NCBI GenBank assembly: GCA_963763885.1
Contig: CAVXQD010000002.1
Coordinates: 248,001 to 312,000 of the forward strand
Source of the DNA: JANNBN01 sp963763885
Lineage (GTDB): Bacteria; Actinomycetota; Acidimicrobiia; Acidimicrobiales; JANYDT01
Length of the DNA: 64,000 bases
Direction: 5' to 3'
A program made the position numbers and the translations under genes. Below are positions 33,747 through 41,723 of this stretch, in pieces. Positions within the stretch are counted from its first letter, which is position 1. Each line of letters begins with the position of its first letter. The notes beneath the pieces are model-generated. The model did not search any database, had not been told where the DNA came from, and saw only the letters and a program-made list of their open reading frames with translations.

Positions 33747-34958
33747 TTAGTTCGCGCTGCGCGCTTCAGCCCAGGTCTTGCCCTTCTCCACGTCAATATC
33801 GTGGGGAAGGCCCAGCGCCCGTTCGGCAACGATGTTGCGCTGCACAGCCCATGTGCCGCCGCCGATGGTGAGGGCTGGCGAAAAGAGAAACCCGTAGTAC
33901 CAGATGGGGTCAACGTCTGTCATGCCGCCGTTCTTCACTTCGGTGGGCGCGCCGGTCCACGGAAGTTTGCCAACGGGCCCCGCTCCTTCGATCATGGTGT
34001 GCGTGCCAGCCAACGCTTGCGCCGTCTCCATAACGTGTTGGCCGTGTTCGTCGGCGTAGAGCTTCTGCACGCTGGCTTCGGCTCCGGGCTCGCGTCCCGC
34101 CAACCGCGAGGTGAGCGTGCGGAGCCGCATGAGGCGGAGCGTCTCGGCCTCGATGTACAACTTGGCGAGACGGTCCCGCATATGCGGGTTTGTGACTCCA
34201 CCGTTTGCCTTCACCAGGTCGATGAGGTCATGTGCTGACGGTCCGGTCCCCCAAAGCGATCCAGCGCCGGAGAGACTGACTCGTTCGTTGCCCAGCGTGA
34301 CTTTGGCGAGGCGCCAGCCGTCGTTCTCTTGGCCAACAAGACAGTCCGCCGGCAGGTGTACATCGTCGAAGAACACTTGGTTGAAGCTGTGCGCCTTGGT
34401 CATGTCGATGACCGGCTGCATCGTGATGCCTGGCAGATCCATCGGGCAGATGAAGTAGCTGATGCCGCGGTGCTTGGACGCATCGGTATTGGTACGCGCG
34501 ATGAGTATTCCGTACTTCGAGTGATGGCCACCCGACGTCCAGATCTTGGAGCCGTTGATGATGTAGTTATCGCCGTCTCGCACCGCACGTGTGGAGAGGC
34601 TGGCGAGGTCCGAGCCTGAATCGGGCTCGGAGAACAACTGGCACCAGAAATCTTCGCCCGAGAGGATGCGCATCAGATACTGGTCCTTCTGTTCCTGCGT
34701 GCCGCCCATCAGGATGGTGGGGCCAGCCCACCCAATGCCGATTGCGTTCGATGGTCGGCGAACCTCTGCCCGATTCAGCTCGTCGTCGATGATGAGCTGG
34801 TGGATTGGATCAGCGGAGAGTCCCCACGGCTGCGGCCAGTGCGGTGCGACGTAACCAGCCTCTGCCAATTGCCGGCCCGTGGGGCGCGGGTTTGCGGCGA
34901 GCCACTCCCGAACGGCGATGCGGCGAGGGTCATTCTCGGACGGAAGGTCGAAGTCCAT
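33747..34958 (-). CDS. Acyl-CoA dehydrogenase
   Basis: A 403-aa FAD enzyme. Features: AGPTILMGGTQEQKDQYLMRILSGEDFWCQLFSEPDSGSDLASL (FAD and substrate loop), DNYIINGSKIWTSGGHHSKYGILIART, and the C-terminal bundle with VQKLYADEHGQHVMETAQALAG. It introduces a 2,3 double bond in an acyl-CoA, passing electrons to ETF. It resembles the FadE-type paralogues abundant in Actinobacteria; chain-length or steroid specificity is not predictable. It is divergent from the GH3 gene across 125 bp. Confidence 0.9.
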   Translation of the reverse strand: MDFDLPSENDPRRIAVREWLAANPRPTGRQLAEAGYVAPHWPQPWGLSADPIHQLIIDDELNRAEVRRPSNAIGIGWAGPTILMGGTQEQKDQYLMRILSGEDFWCQLFSEPDSGSDLASLSTRAVRDGDNYIINGSKIWTSGGHHSKYGILIARTNTDASKHRGISYFICPMDLPGITMQPVIDMTKAHSFNQVFFDDVHLPADCLVGQENDGWRLAKVTLGNERVSLSGAGSLWGTGPSAHDLIDLVKANGGVTNPHMRDRLAKLYIEAETLRLMRLRTLTSRLAGREPGAEASVQKLYADEHGQHVMETAQALAGTHTMIEGAGPVGKLPWTGAPTEVKNGGMTDVDPIWYYGFLFSPALTIGGGTWAVQRNIVAERALGLPHDIDVEKGKTWAEARSAN

Positions 34959-35083
34959 CCCTGCACCGTACTGACCGAATCACCGACTCCCAAACCAGGT
35001 GAGCTCTATCGTTGATCGCTGGTGCGCAGGGTTGTGTGCCAATTTCATCGCCAGCCGGCGGACACGTTCTACCGAGGAGACCC

Positions 35084-37558
35084 ATGACCCCCGAAACCAC
35101 TCTCGCAGACACAATCGTGACGCTCACCTCGCGGCTCACGCTTGAAGAAAAGGTGACGCTCCTCACGGGACGCGATTTCTGGAACACGGTGCCAATCGAC
35201 CATATAGGTCTGCGAAATGTGTTGATGTCAGACGGTCCCAGCGGCGTACGCGGCGAACGTTGGGACGAACGCGAACCATCACTCAACCTTCCCTCCAGCA
35301 CCTCGTTGTCCAGCACATGGGACCGCGAGCTGGCGAACGCGTACGGCGCGGCCTTGGCGTCTGAAGCTCGTCGCAAAGGCGTCGACGTTGTCCTTGGGCC
35401 AACCATCAACCTGCACCGTGCCCCCTACGGTGGCCGTCACTTCGAATGCATGAGTGAAGACCCCGTGCTGAGCGGCGCGCTTGCCGCCGCCTACATCCTC
35501 GGCATGCAGGCCGGGGGCGTCGCAGCCACACCAAAGCACTACATCGCAAACGACTTCGAGACCGACCGGTTCAACGTGGACGTGGTCGTCGATGATCGGA
35601 CGATGCGAGAGCTGTACCTGCGTCCGTTCGAGGACGCCGTCGTGGAGGGGCGTGCCTGGGCGATCATGAGCTCGTACAACTCCATCAATGGAGTGACAGC
35701 CACGGAACACGATCTGCTCGAAACACCGCTTCGCACGGACTGGGGCTTCGACGGAACAGTCATCAGCGACTGGACCGCAGTGCGATCCCTCGCCAGTGCA
35801 GCGAAAGAACAAGACATTGTGATGCCTGGACCGGTGGGTCCTTGGGGTGACGCATTGGTGCAGGCAGTTCGCAACGGCGAGATCGCTGAGGCGGTTATCG
35901 ACCGCAAGATCGTACGCATACTTACGCTAGCGGCACACGTCGGCGCGTTGTCGGTTGACGGGGCGTCACGTCCGGAGCCATCAACCCTGCCCGACACAGA
36001 CCAGACAGCAGCGCTTGCTCGTCGTATCGCTTCTGCAGGATCAGTGTTGGTCCGCAACCAAGGGTTCCTTCCACTTGATCGAAAAGCCTTCACGTCCGTT
36101 GCCGTGATCGGCGACAACGCAGTCAACGCTCGGACTCAGGGCGGCGGTAGCGCCACGGTGTTACCCGTCCAGGTGGTCACGCCGCTCGCTGGCATTATCA
36201 ACGCTGTGGGCGCTGAACGAGTGACGTTCTCCCTTGGTGCGGTAGTGCAAGAAGGCATCGTCGAACTGCCGGTGTCGACCATGACCAATCCAGTCACGGG
36301 TCAGCCTGGAGTCCGAGCAACGTTCCGCGACGCTGCCGGTGTTGAGCTGTTTGCCGAAGACCGGCGAGCAACAGCGATGATCTACTTCGGCGGCGACGCG
36401 CCAATCGCGCAGTCAGCCACGCTGTCGTTGCACACCAGCTTTCGGCCAGGTTTCGACGGCGTCGTCAACCTTGGTTTCGCGGGAATCAACCCTGCGTCCA
36501 TCACGGTCGACGGCACACTGTTGTTGCGGGACCACCTCGCCCCAGTCGGCATGGACCTCGGTGCGGCATTCCTCGCGCCGCCGGCAACGTCTGCTCCAGT
36601 GAGCGTTCGCGCTGATCAGGTGCTGGACGTCGTCGTGACGGTAGAACTGCCGGAGACGGAAGGCTTCCTTGCAAACGCGCTTGCGTTCACGTGGGGACAG
36701 CAGACGGTGGCCAGCGATTCCGATGCACTCATTGCTGAAGCGGTGGAAGCAGCGCGCGCAGCTGACATTGCGGTTGTGGTTGTCGGTACCACGGCGAAGG
36801 TGGAGTCCGAAGGTTGGGATCGAACGTCGTTGGCGTTGCCTGGCCGTCAAGATGACCTTGTGCGCGCCGTCGCTGCGGCCAACCCGCGCACGCTTGTTGT
36901 GGTCAACTCTGGCTCTCCGGTGCTGATGCCGTGGCGCAACGATGTTGCCGCGGTGCTGCTCGCCTGGTTTGGTGGTCAATCCTTCGGTGACGCAATTGCC
37001 GATGTCATGTTTGGAGACGTTGAGCCCGGAGGCCGCCTTCCAACCACTTGGCCCGTTGATGAGGAATCACTGCCCGTCGGGCAGGTTGACATGGTCAACG
37101 GCAAGGTCACGTACTCTGAGGGGATCCACATCGGATACCGCGCATGGATGCGAGCGGGGTCAACTCCTGCCTACCCGTTCGGGTTCGGCCTCGGCTACAC
37201 AACGTGGTCGTTGGATGGGATCACGGCACCTGCATCAATAGGGGCAAATGAAGGGTTCACGGTTCGCGCAACGGTGACCAATACCGGTGCCAGGGCGGGC
37301 CGCCAGGTCGTGCAGGTCTACCTGTCGCGCGCGCAGTCCGCTGTCGATCGGCCGGTGATGTGGCTGGCCGGATTTGGGTCAGTGACGGCAGAGCCAGGCG
37401 CAACTGTCATCGTTGACATTCCAGTTCGGGCACGCGAGTTGGCGTACTGGGACAACGGCTGGACCTTCGAGCCCGGAACGTTCAGCGTCCGTGCAGGTTT
37501 CGACGTGGCCGACGCTGCAGCAACCACCCGTGGCGCGGCAGAACTCAACGTCCAATGA
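35084..37558 (+). CDS. Glycoside hydrolase family 3 beta-glycosidase
   Basis: An 824-aa enzyme. The N-terminal TIM barrel contains MSDGPSGVRG, GPTINLHRAPYGGRHFECMSEDP, KHYIANDFE and the nucleophile Asp229 in VISDWTAV. The alpha/beta sandwich with SAGSVLVRNQGFLPL and VVVVGTTAKVESEGWDRTSLALPGRQ follows, a PA14-like domain is inserted between about 410 and 540, and a fibronectin-III-like domain ends the protein. Strong ribosome-binding site gaggaga before ATG 35084. There is no signal peptide, so it is likely cytoplasmic on imported oligosaccharides. First gene of a three-gene overlapping operon. Beta-glucosidase or beta-xylosidase specificity is open. Confidence 0.92.
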   Translation: MTPETTLADTIVTLTSRLTLEEKVTLLTGRDFWNTVPIDHIGLRNVLMSDGPSGVRGERWDEREPSLNLPSSTSLSSTWDRELANAYGAALASEARRKGVDVVLGPTINLHRAPYGGRHFECMSEDPVLSGALAAAYILGMQAGGVAATPKHYIANDFETDRFNVDVVVDDRTMRELYLRPFEDAVVEGRAWAIMSSYNSINGVTATEHDLLETPLRTDWGFDGTVISDWTAVRSLASAAKEQDIVMPGPVGPWGDALVQAVRNGEIAEAVIDRKIVRILTLAAHVGALSVDGASRPEPSTLPDTDQTAALARRIASAGSVLVRNQGFLPLDRKAFTSVAVIGDNAVNARTQGGGSATVLPVQVVTPLAGIINAVGAERVTFSLGAVVQEGIVELPVSTMTNPVTGQPGVRATFRDAAGVELFAEDRRATAMIYFGGDAPIAQSATLSLHTSFRPGFDGVVNLGFAGINPASITVDGTLLLRDHLAPVGMDLGAAFLAPPATSAPVSVRADQVLDVVVTVELPETEGFLANALAFTWGQQTVASDSDALIAEAVEAARAADIAVVVVGTTAKVESEGWDRTSLALPGRQDDLVRAVAAANPRTLVVVNSGSPVLMPWRNDVAAVLLAWFGGQSFGDAIADVMFGDVEPGGRLPTTWPVDEESLPVGQVDMVNGKVTYSEGIHIGYRAWMRAGSTPAYPFGFGLGYTTWSLDGITAPASIGANEGFTVRATVTNTGARAGRQVVQVYLSRAQSAVDRPVMWLAGFGSVTAEPGATVIVDIPVRARELAYWDNGWTFEPGTFSVRAGFDVADAAATTRGAAELNVQ

Positions 37559-37585
37559 GCGGTCCAATGAGCGGTCCGAAGAGTG
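37550..37585 (+). repeat. 12-bp tandem repeat (three units) at the GH3/GH43 junction
   Basis: Units gtccaatgagcg, gtccaatgagcg and the diverged gtccgaagagtg at 37550-37561, 37562-37573 and 37574-37585. The first two each hold an ATG-AGC, so the GH43 gene has two equivalent in-frame starts (37555 and 37567; N-terminus MSGPMSGP). Confidence 0.85.
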
Positions 37586-39177
37586 CTGTCACCGCGCAAA
37601 CCACCAGCGAGGGTTCCGTGCAGGTGCAGGTGCCGGTACTCGCCAACCCTGTATTGGCTGGTTTTCACCCTGACCCGTCCATCGTGCAGGTTGGCGACGC
37701 GTGGTACCTCGCCACGTCAAGCTTTGAGTACCTGCCGGGCATTCCTATTCATCGAAGCACCGACTTGATTACGTGGACGCTGGTTGGCCACGTCGTTACT
37801 CGACCGGGTCAGTTGCAGATGGACGGGGTACCCACCGGAGGCGGCGCGTGGGCACCAACCATTCGTTACTACGGAGGTCTGTTCCACGTCGTTGTTTGCG
37901 ACGCAATGGGCCGAGGCATGCTGCACTTCACCACCCCGGACCCTGCCGGCGAGTGGAGTGATGGAGCTGTTGTCAACGTCAACGGAATTGACCCCGACCT
38001 TGCGTGGGACGACGACGGCATTTGCTTCATGACCTACTCCGGTTTGTCGCTCAGCGGCGAAGCGATGGGTCAGCATCACGGCATATTGCAAGTACGCATA
38101 GATCTTGCGACGGGCCTGCCACTAGAGGAACCTCGGTCGATGTGGTCCGGCACCGGTCTCATCTTTCCGGAAGCTCCGCACCTCTACCGCATAGGCGACT
38201 GGTGGTACCTGCTCCTCGCCGAGGGAGGCACAGAACGCGGCCATGCCGTGTCCATCGCCCGTTCGACCCGACCCGATGGTCCGTTCGAAGGTTGCCCTGC
38301 TAACCCGGTCTTGTCGGCGCGCAGCACCGACCGGACAGTGCAAAACACCGGGCACGGAGACCTGGTGCAAGATGGCGAAGACGGTTGGCATTTGGTGTTG
38401 CTTGGTATGCGTATTTCCGGGCTGACTCGGTCATTCGCTCCGCTCGGACGGGAAACGTTTGCAACCCCGGTTCACTGGGAGGACGGATGGCCGGTGATGC
38501 AGCCGGTTGTGTTAGATGCAGAAATCGTGGCAGCAACAGCCCCCGTGTGTCATGCCCGATTTGGGACCGCAGCACTGGGAGGGTTGGGCATGGATGGCAT
38601 TGGCGTCGACGGCGAAGATTGGATTGGCATCCGCCGCCTGCCCGCTGCGGTCTCCAGCCGAAGTGCGGCTGGTCTGGTCATCGGCGGCGAAGGACGCAAC
38701 ATGAACCATCCCGCGCCTGCGTTTGTTGGGCGTCGTGTTTCGCGTCTCGATGCTCGAACATCCGCTCTCGTTGACGTGCAACCTTCGTCGGCGGGAACGT
38801 CTAGAAAATCCATCGCCGGCCTGGTGCTTCGTTACGACGAAGTCAGTCACTACGAGATCGAGATTCGTGACAATGAAGTTGTCGCCCGCGCATGCTTGCC
38901 GTCGCTGCTCACGGAGCATCGTGTCCCGCGCCCGGCAGGTGACCTGTTGCTGTGGATCGAGGCGCGCCCAGGCGAAGGTGGTTACGCGGAACGGATGACA
39001 TCTGACTGGGTTTCACTCGGCTTCGATTTCGGCGGCGTTCGCACGCTGGTCGGTCGTTTCGACGGCCGTTACCTCACCGCAGAGACAACCTGTTCCTTTA
39101 CCGGCCGAGTAGCGGGCGTGTACTGCGAGGAAGGCATACTGACGGTCCGGACCTTCTCGGAAACAGGCATTCAATGA
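37555..39177 (+). CDS. Glycoside hydrolase family 43 protein
   Basis: A 540-aa enzyme with a five-bladed propeller and a C-terminal beta-sandwich. Catalytic residues: base Asp40 in FHPDPSIV, the pKa modulator near Asp146 in GIDPDLAWD, and acid Glu206 in FPEAPHLY. The layout fits GH43 beta-xylosidase/arabinofuranosidase. There is no signal peptide. The ATG overlaps the GH3 stop (ATGA), and its own stop overlaps the next gene, so all three are translated together. Substrates are probably xylo- or arabino-oligosaccharides. Confidence 0.9.
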   Translation: MSGPMSGPKSAVTAQTTSEGSVQVQVPVLANPVLAGFHPDPSIVQVGDAWYLATSSFEYLPGIPIHRSTDLITWTLVGHVVTRPGQLQMDGVPTGGGAWAPTIRYYGGLFHVVVCDAMGRGMLHFTTPDPAGEWSDGAVVNVNGIDPDLAWDDDGICFMTYSGLSLSGEAMGQHHGILQVRIDLATGLPLEEPRSMWSGTGLIFPEAPHLYRIGDWWYLLLAEGGTERGHAVSIARSTRPDGPFEGCPANPVLSARSTDRTVQNTGHGDLVQDGEDGWHLVLLGMRISGLTRSFAPLGRETFATPVHWEDGWPVMQPVVLDAEIVAATAPVCHARFGTAALGGLGMDGIGVDGEDWIGIRRLPAAVSSRSAAGLVIGGEGRNMNHPAPAFVGRRVSRLDARTSALVDVQPSSAGTSRKSIAGLVLRYDEVSHYEIEIRDNEVVARACLPSLLTEHRVPRPAGDLLLWIEARPGEGGYAERMTSDWVSLGFDFGGVRTLVGRFDGRYLTAETTCSFTGRVAGVYCEEGILTVRTFSETGIQ

Positions 39178-40184
39178 CACCCACTCAATCGCCCGGTCCA
39201 GCACAATACGTACAGTTCGGTTGGGCCGCCTCGGCCATCGCCCCAAGGGTCCGCGTCATTTGCGACAACGACTTCAGTGGCGACCCAGACGGTCTCATCC
39301 AGCTCGCGCATCATCTGTTGAGCCCTGCTGTCGATGTGCGTGTGATCCTCGGAACTCATCTGCGCGCAGGTGATTCGTGGGACACGTCTACCGACACTGC
39401 GGATCGTGCAGCGTCGCAGGCTTTGGACATCGCAAGTCGGTGTGGGCGTTCGGATGTCAACGTCATCGCCGGCTCCAATGTCAGCCTCACAGACAGCACA
39501 ACGCCCATTCGCAACTCCGCCGCCATGTCCATTGTGGCCGAGGCAATGCGAGACGATTCAGACCTGCCCCTGTTTGTCGCTTGCGGTGCAGGCCTTACCG
39601 AGGTTGCCAGCGCATGGCTGATTGAGCCCCGGATTGCAGAGCGTCTCACGGTGGTGTGGATCGGCGGGCACGAGCATGACGGGCTCGCCGAGGCGCCCCC
39701 TGATGGCACCGATATGGAATACAACATGGGCATCGATCCAATCGCTGCTCGCATCGTGTTCAACGATTCCAACCTCAACATCTGGCAAGTGCCACGCGAC
39801 GCGTACCGCAGCGCCATCACGTCTCGTAGCGAACTGCTGGTCCGGATGGCCGAGCAAAGCGACCTCGGCCGTCACCTGTTTGAAGCTCTGGCCCGCGTGG
39901 TCGAGATGGTTTCGGCGCGGGGTCTGCCCATGGGCGAGACCTACGTTCTCGGCGATAGCCCGTTGGTGTTGCTCACTGCCCTGTGGACCGCATTCGAACC
40001 ATCACCTGCGTCAAGCAACCACGTGACGATGCCGTGTCCCAGGGTGCTCGACTCGGGACTCTACGAACCCCGGCCAGATGGCAGGCCTCTGCGCGTCTAC
40101 ACATCCATTGACAACCGTCTGATGTTCGAAGATATGTACGCAAAGTTTCAGTTGCTCGGACGTGCTGAGCCGCGACCGACCTAG
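39174..40184 (+). CDS. Nucleoside-hydrolase-like protein
   Basis: A 336-aa protein of the inosine-uridine nucleoside hydrolase superfamily. The N-terminal VICDNDFSGDPDGLIQLAHHLL corresponds to the calcium-binding D-x-D-x4-D-D motif with small changes, and IAGSN, FVACGAGLTEVASAW, VVWIGGHEH and EYNMGIDPIAARIVFND match the rest of the fold (a late Asp metal ligand). It would cleave an N-glycosidic bond in a ribonucleoside or related glycoside. Its coupling to GH3 and GH43 genes is unusual and hints at a sugar-conjugate substrate. Repeat D starts two bases after its stop. Confidence 0.85.
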   Translation: MTPTQSPGPAQYVQFGWAASAIAPRVRVICDNDFSGDPDGLIQLAHHLLSPAVDVRVILGTHLRAGDSWDTSTDTADRAASQALDIASRCGRSDVNVIAGSNVSLTDSTTPIRNSAAMSIVAEAMRDDSDLPLFVACGAGLTEVASAWLIEPRIAERLTVVWIGGHEHDGLAEAPPDGTDMEYNMGIDPIAARIVFNDSNLNIWQVPRDAYRSAITSRSELLVRMAEQSDLGRHLFEALARVVEMVSARGLPMGETYVLGDSPLVLLTALWTAFEPSPASSNHVTMPCPRVLDSGLYEPRPDGRPLRVYTSIDNRLMFEDMYAKFQLLGRAEPRPT

Positions 40185-40185
40185 C

Positions 40186-40413
40186 TCGCGCCCGTATCTG
40201 ATGGGTTGCTCACCTCGGGTTCACTCCGTTCACCACTCAGCCGCGCCCGTATCTGATGGGTTGCTCACCTCGGGTTCACTCCGTTCACCACTCAGCCGCG
40301 CCCGTATCTGATGGGTTGCTCACCTCGGGTTCACTCCGTTCACCACTCAGCCGCGCCCGTATCTGATGGGTTGCTCACCTCGGGTTCACTCCGTTCACCA
40401 CTCAGCCGCGCCC
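40186..40413 (+). repeat. Dispersed repeat, locus D (four tandem 55-bp units)
   Basis: After a partial end (tcgcgccc, 40186-40193) come four identical 55-bp units: 40194-40248, 40249-40303, 40304-40358 and 40359-40413, each from gtatctgatgggttgctcacc to cactcagccgcgccc. Compared with locus A they lack about 11 central bases (aactccgatccc region) and one C. The last unit overlaps the 3' end of the minus-strand reductase gene and supplies its stop codon. Perfect identity implies recent expansion. Confidence 0.95.
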
Positions 40414-41633
40414 GGGCCGCTCAGGGCGCCCCTGTGCCATCGGCGCGGCGTGAACGCAATTCCGCGGGGGTAGTCCTCGAAGAGCCATCGAGCGAAGTTG
40501 GTGCTGGTCCAAGTGGTGGAACCGGAGATTCCAATTGCTGCGTTGGCGATCCATTGCTGGTGGATCAGCTTTGTCAGCAGAGCTGACATCCGATGGTCGG
40601 GTCCGAGTTCTCGCAAAACCTCGGTCTCGTACTCCTTGGTGGTAGCTGCGGCGTTGCTGCCACCGACGAGAACGGCGCGGGCTGCATCCATACCGGTCTG
40701 CAACGCCTGGCCGATCCCTTCGCCCGTGAGCACGTCACCGGCCAACGCAGCGTCTCCGACGTAGAGGACGCGGCCGGCCGTGAGTGTTGCGTGGTCAATG
40801 CCACAGGGGATGGGCCACGCCTTTGGGTTGCCTTCCGGCTGCGCGTCACCCATCACGGCGCGGATGTGCGGGCGTTCGAGGAGCGAAGCCCACGTTGCCT
40901 TCATGGTCTTGGTTGCAACATCTGGTGTGCGCTCGATGCCGAAGCCAAAGTTCACTGATCCGTCGGCCAAGGGAAAACACCACGCGTACCCAGGGAGTAA
41001 GTCTTTTTCGAACCATACCCACAGTTCTTTGGATTCTGGCGTGGTGACGTTGTTGAAGTACTGCCGATACGCGTGCCACTCGCCAAGGTACGGGCTGGTT
41101 GGACCGCCAACCACGGGTCCGCTGATCAATTTGCGCAACGTGGACCAGACGCCGTCGGCACCTACGGCGTACGCCGCGCGAATCTCAAGCGCGCGTACGG
41201 TTTCTCCGTGGGTGGCTTCCACGGACAGCGTGACTCCATCGGCGTCTTGGGTGGCCCCCACCAGCGAATGCCCCTCAAGCACGGTGACGCCGTTGCGGCG
41301 AGCCAGCTGTACGAGCGCATGGTCGAGATCGGACCGGCGTGCCACAGCTGCAAACCGCCCTTGATTGCGGGGGAGTGGGAAGTGCGCAACCTTCCCGGAT
41401 GGAGCGCCAACGCGCACATCGGATACGTCCTGCCAGCTGGCCACGTTGCGCGGGTCCAGTCCGAGCGTTTGCAGCCGACGAAGACAACCGGTGGTGAGCC
41501 CGTCGCCGCAGCACTTGTCCCGTGGGAACACCGCCTTGTCAACCACCGTGACAGACCGGTCGTAGCGAGCCAGGGTTATGGCTGCGGCAATCCCTGCAGG
41601 GCCTGCGCCGACGATCACAACATCCGGATGCAC
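40395..41633 (-). CDS. FAD-dependent geranylgeranyl reductase-family protein
   Basis: A 412-aa flavoprotein. N-terminal VVIVGAGPAGIAAAITLARYDRSVTVVDKAVFPRDKCCGDGLTTGCL (dinucleotide site and the PRDKxCGDG signature), AVGADGVWSTLR, and YVGDAALAGDVLTGEGIGQALQTG (second FAD motif). The family saturates isoprenoid chains of menaquinone or lipids. The last residues (P-G-A-A-E-W) and the TGA come from repeat D, so the native C-terminus has been replaced; the change is small and outside the known motifs. It is followed upstream by the multi-TM protein on the same strand. Confidence 0.88.
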   Translation of the reverse strand: MHPDVVIVGAGPAGIAAAITLARYDRSVTVVDKAVFPRDKCCGDGLTTGCLRRLQTLGLDPRNVASWQDVSDVRVGAPSGKVAHFPLPRNQGRFAAVARRSDLDHALVQLARRNGVTVLEGHSLVGATQDADGVTLSVEATHGETVRALEIRAAYAVGADGVWSTLRKLISGPVVGGPTSPYLGEWHAYRQYFNNVTTPESKELWVWFEKDLLPGYAWCFPLADGSVNFGFGIERTPDVATKTMKATWASLLERPHIRAVMGDAQPEGNPKAWPIPCGIDHATLTAGRVLYVGDAALAGDVLTGEGIGQALQTGMDAARAVLVGGSNAAATTKEYETEVLRELGPDHRMSALLTKLIHQQWIANAAIGISGSTTWTSTNFARWLFEDYPRGIAFTPRRWHRGALSGPGAAEW

Positions 41634-41723
41634 TGGGTCGACGATAGCGGCGCGTCGGCCAGTACCTGCAACAAGCCGATCCGATCACCGGAACCGGTGC
41701 GTTTGGTCAGCGGCGGTCGCGCG

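Noticed and set aside
40186..40413. Possible CRISPR array
   Set aside because: Units are contiguous without unique spacers, and no cas genes are near. The 3373-3451 and 17892-18090 arrays fail for the same reason.
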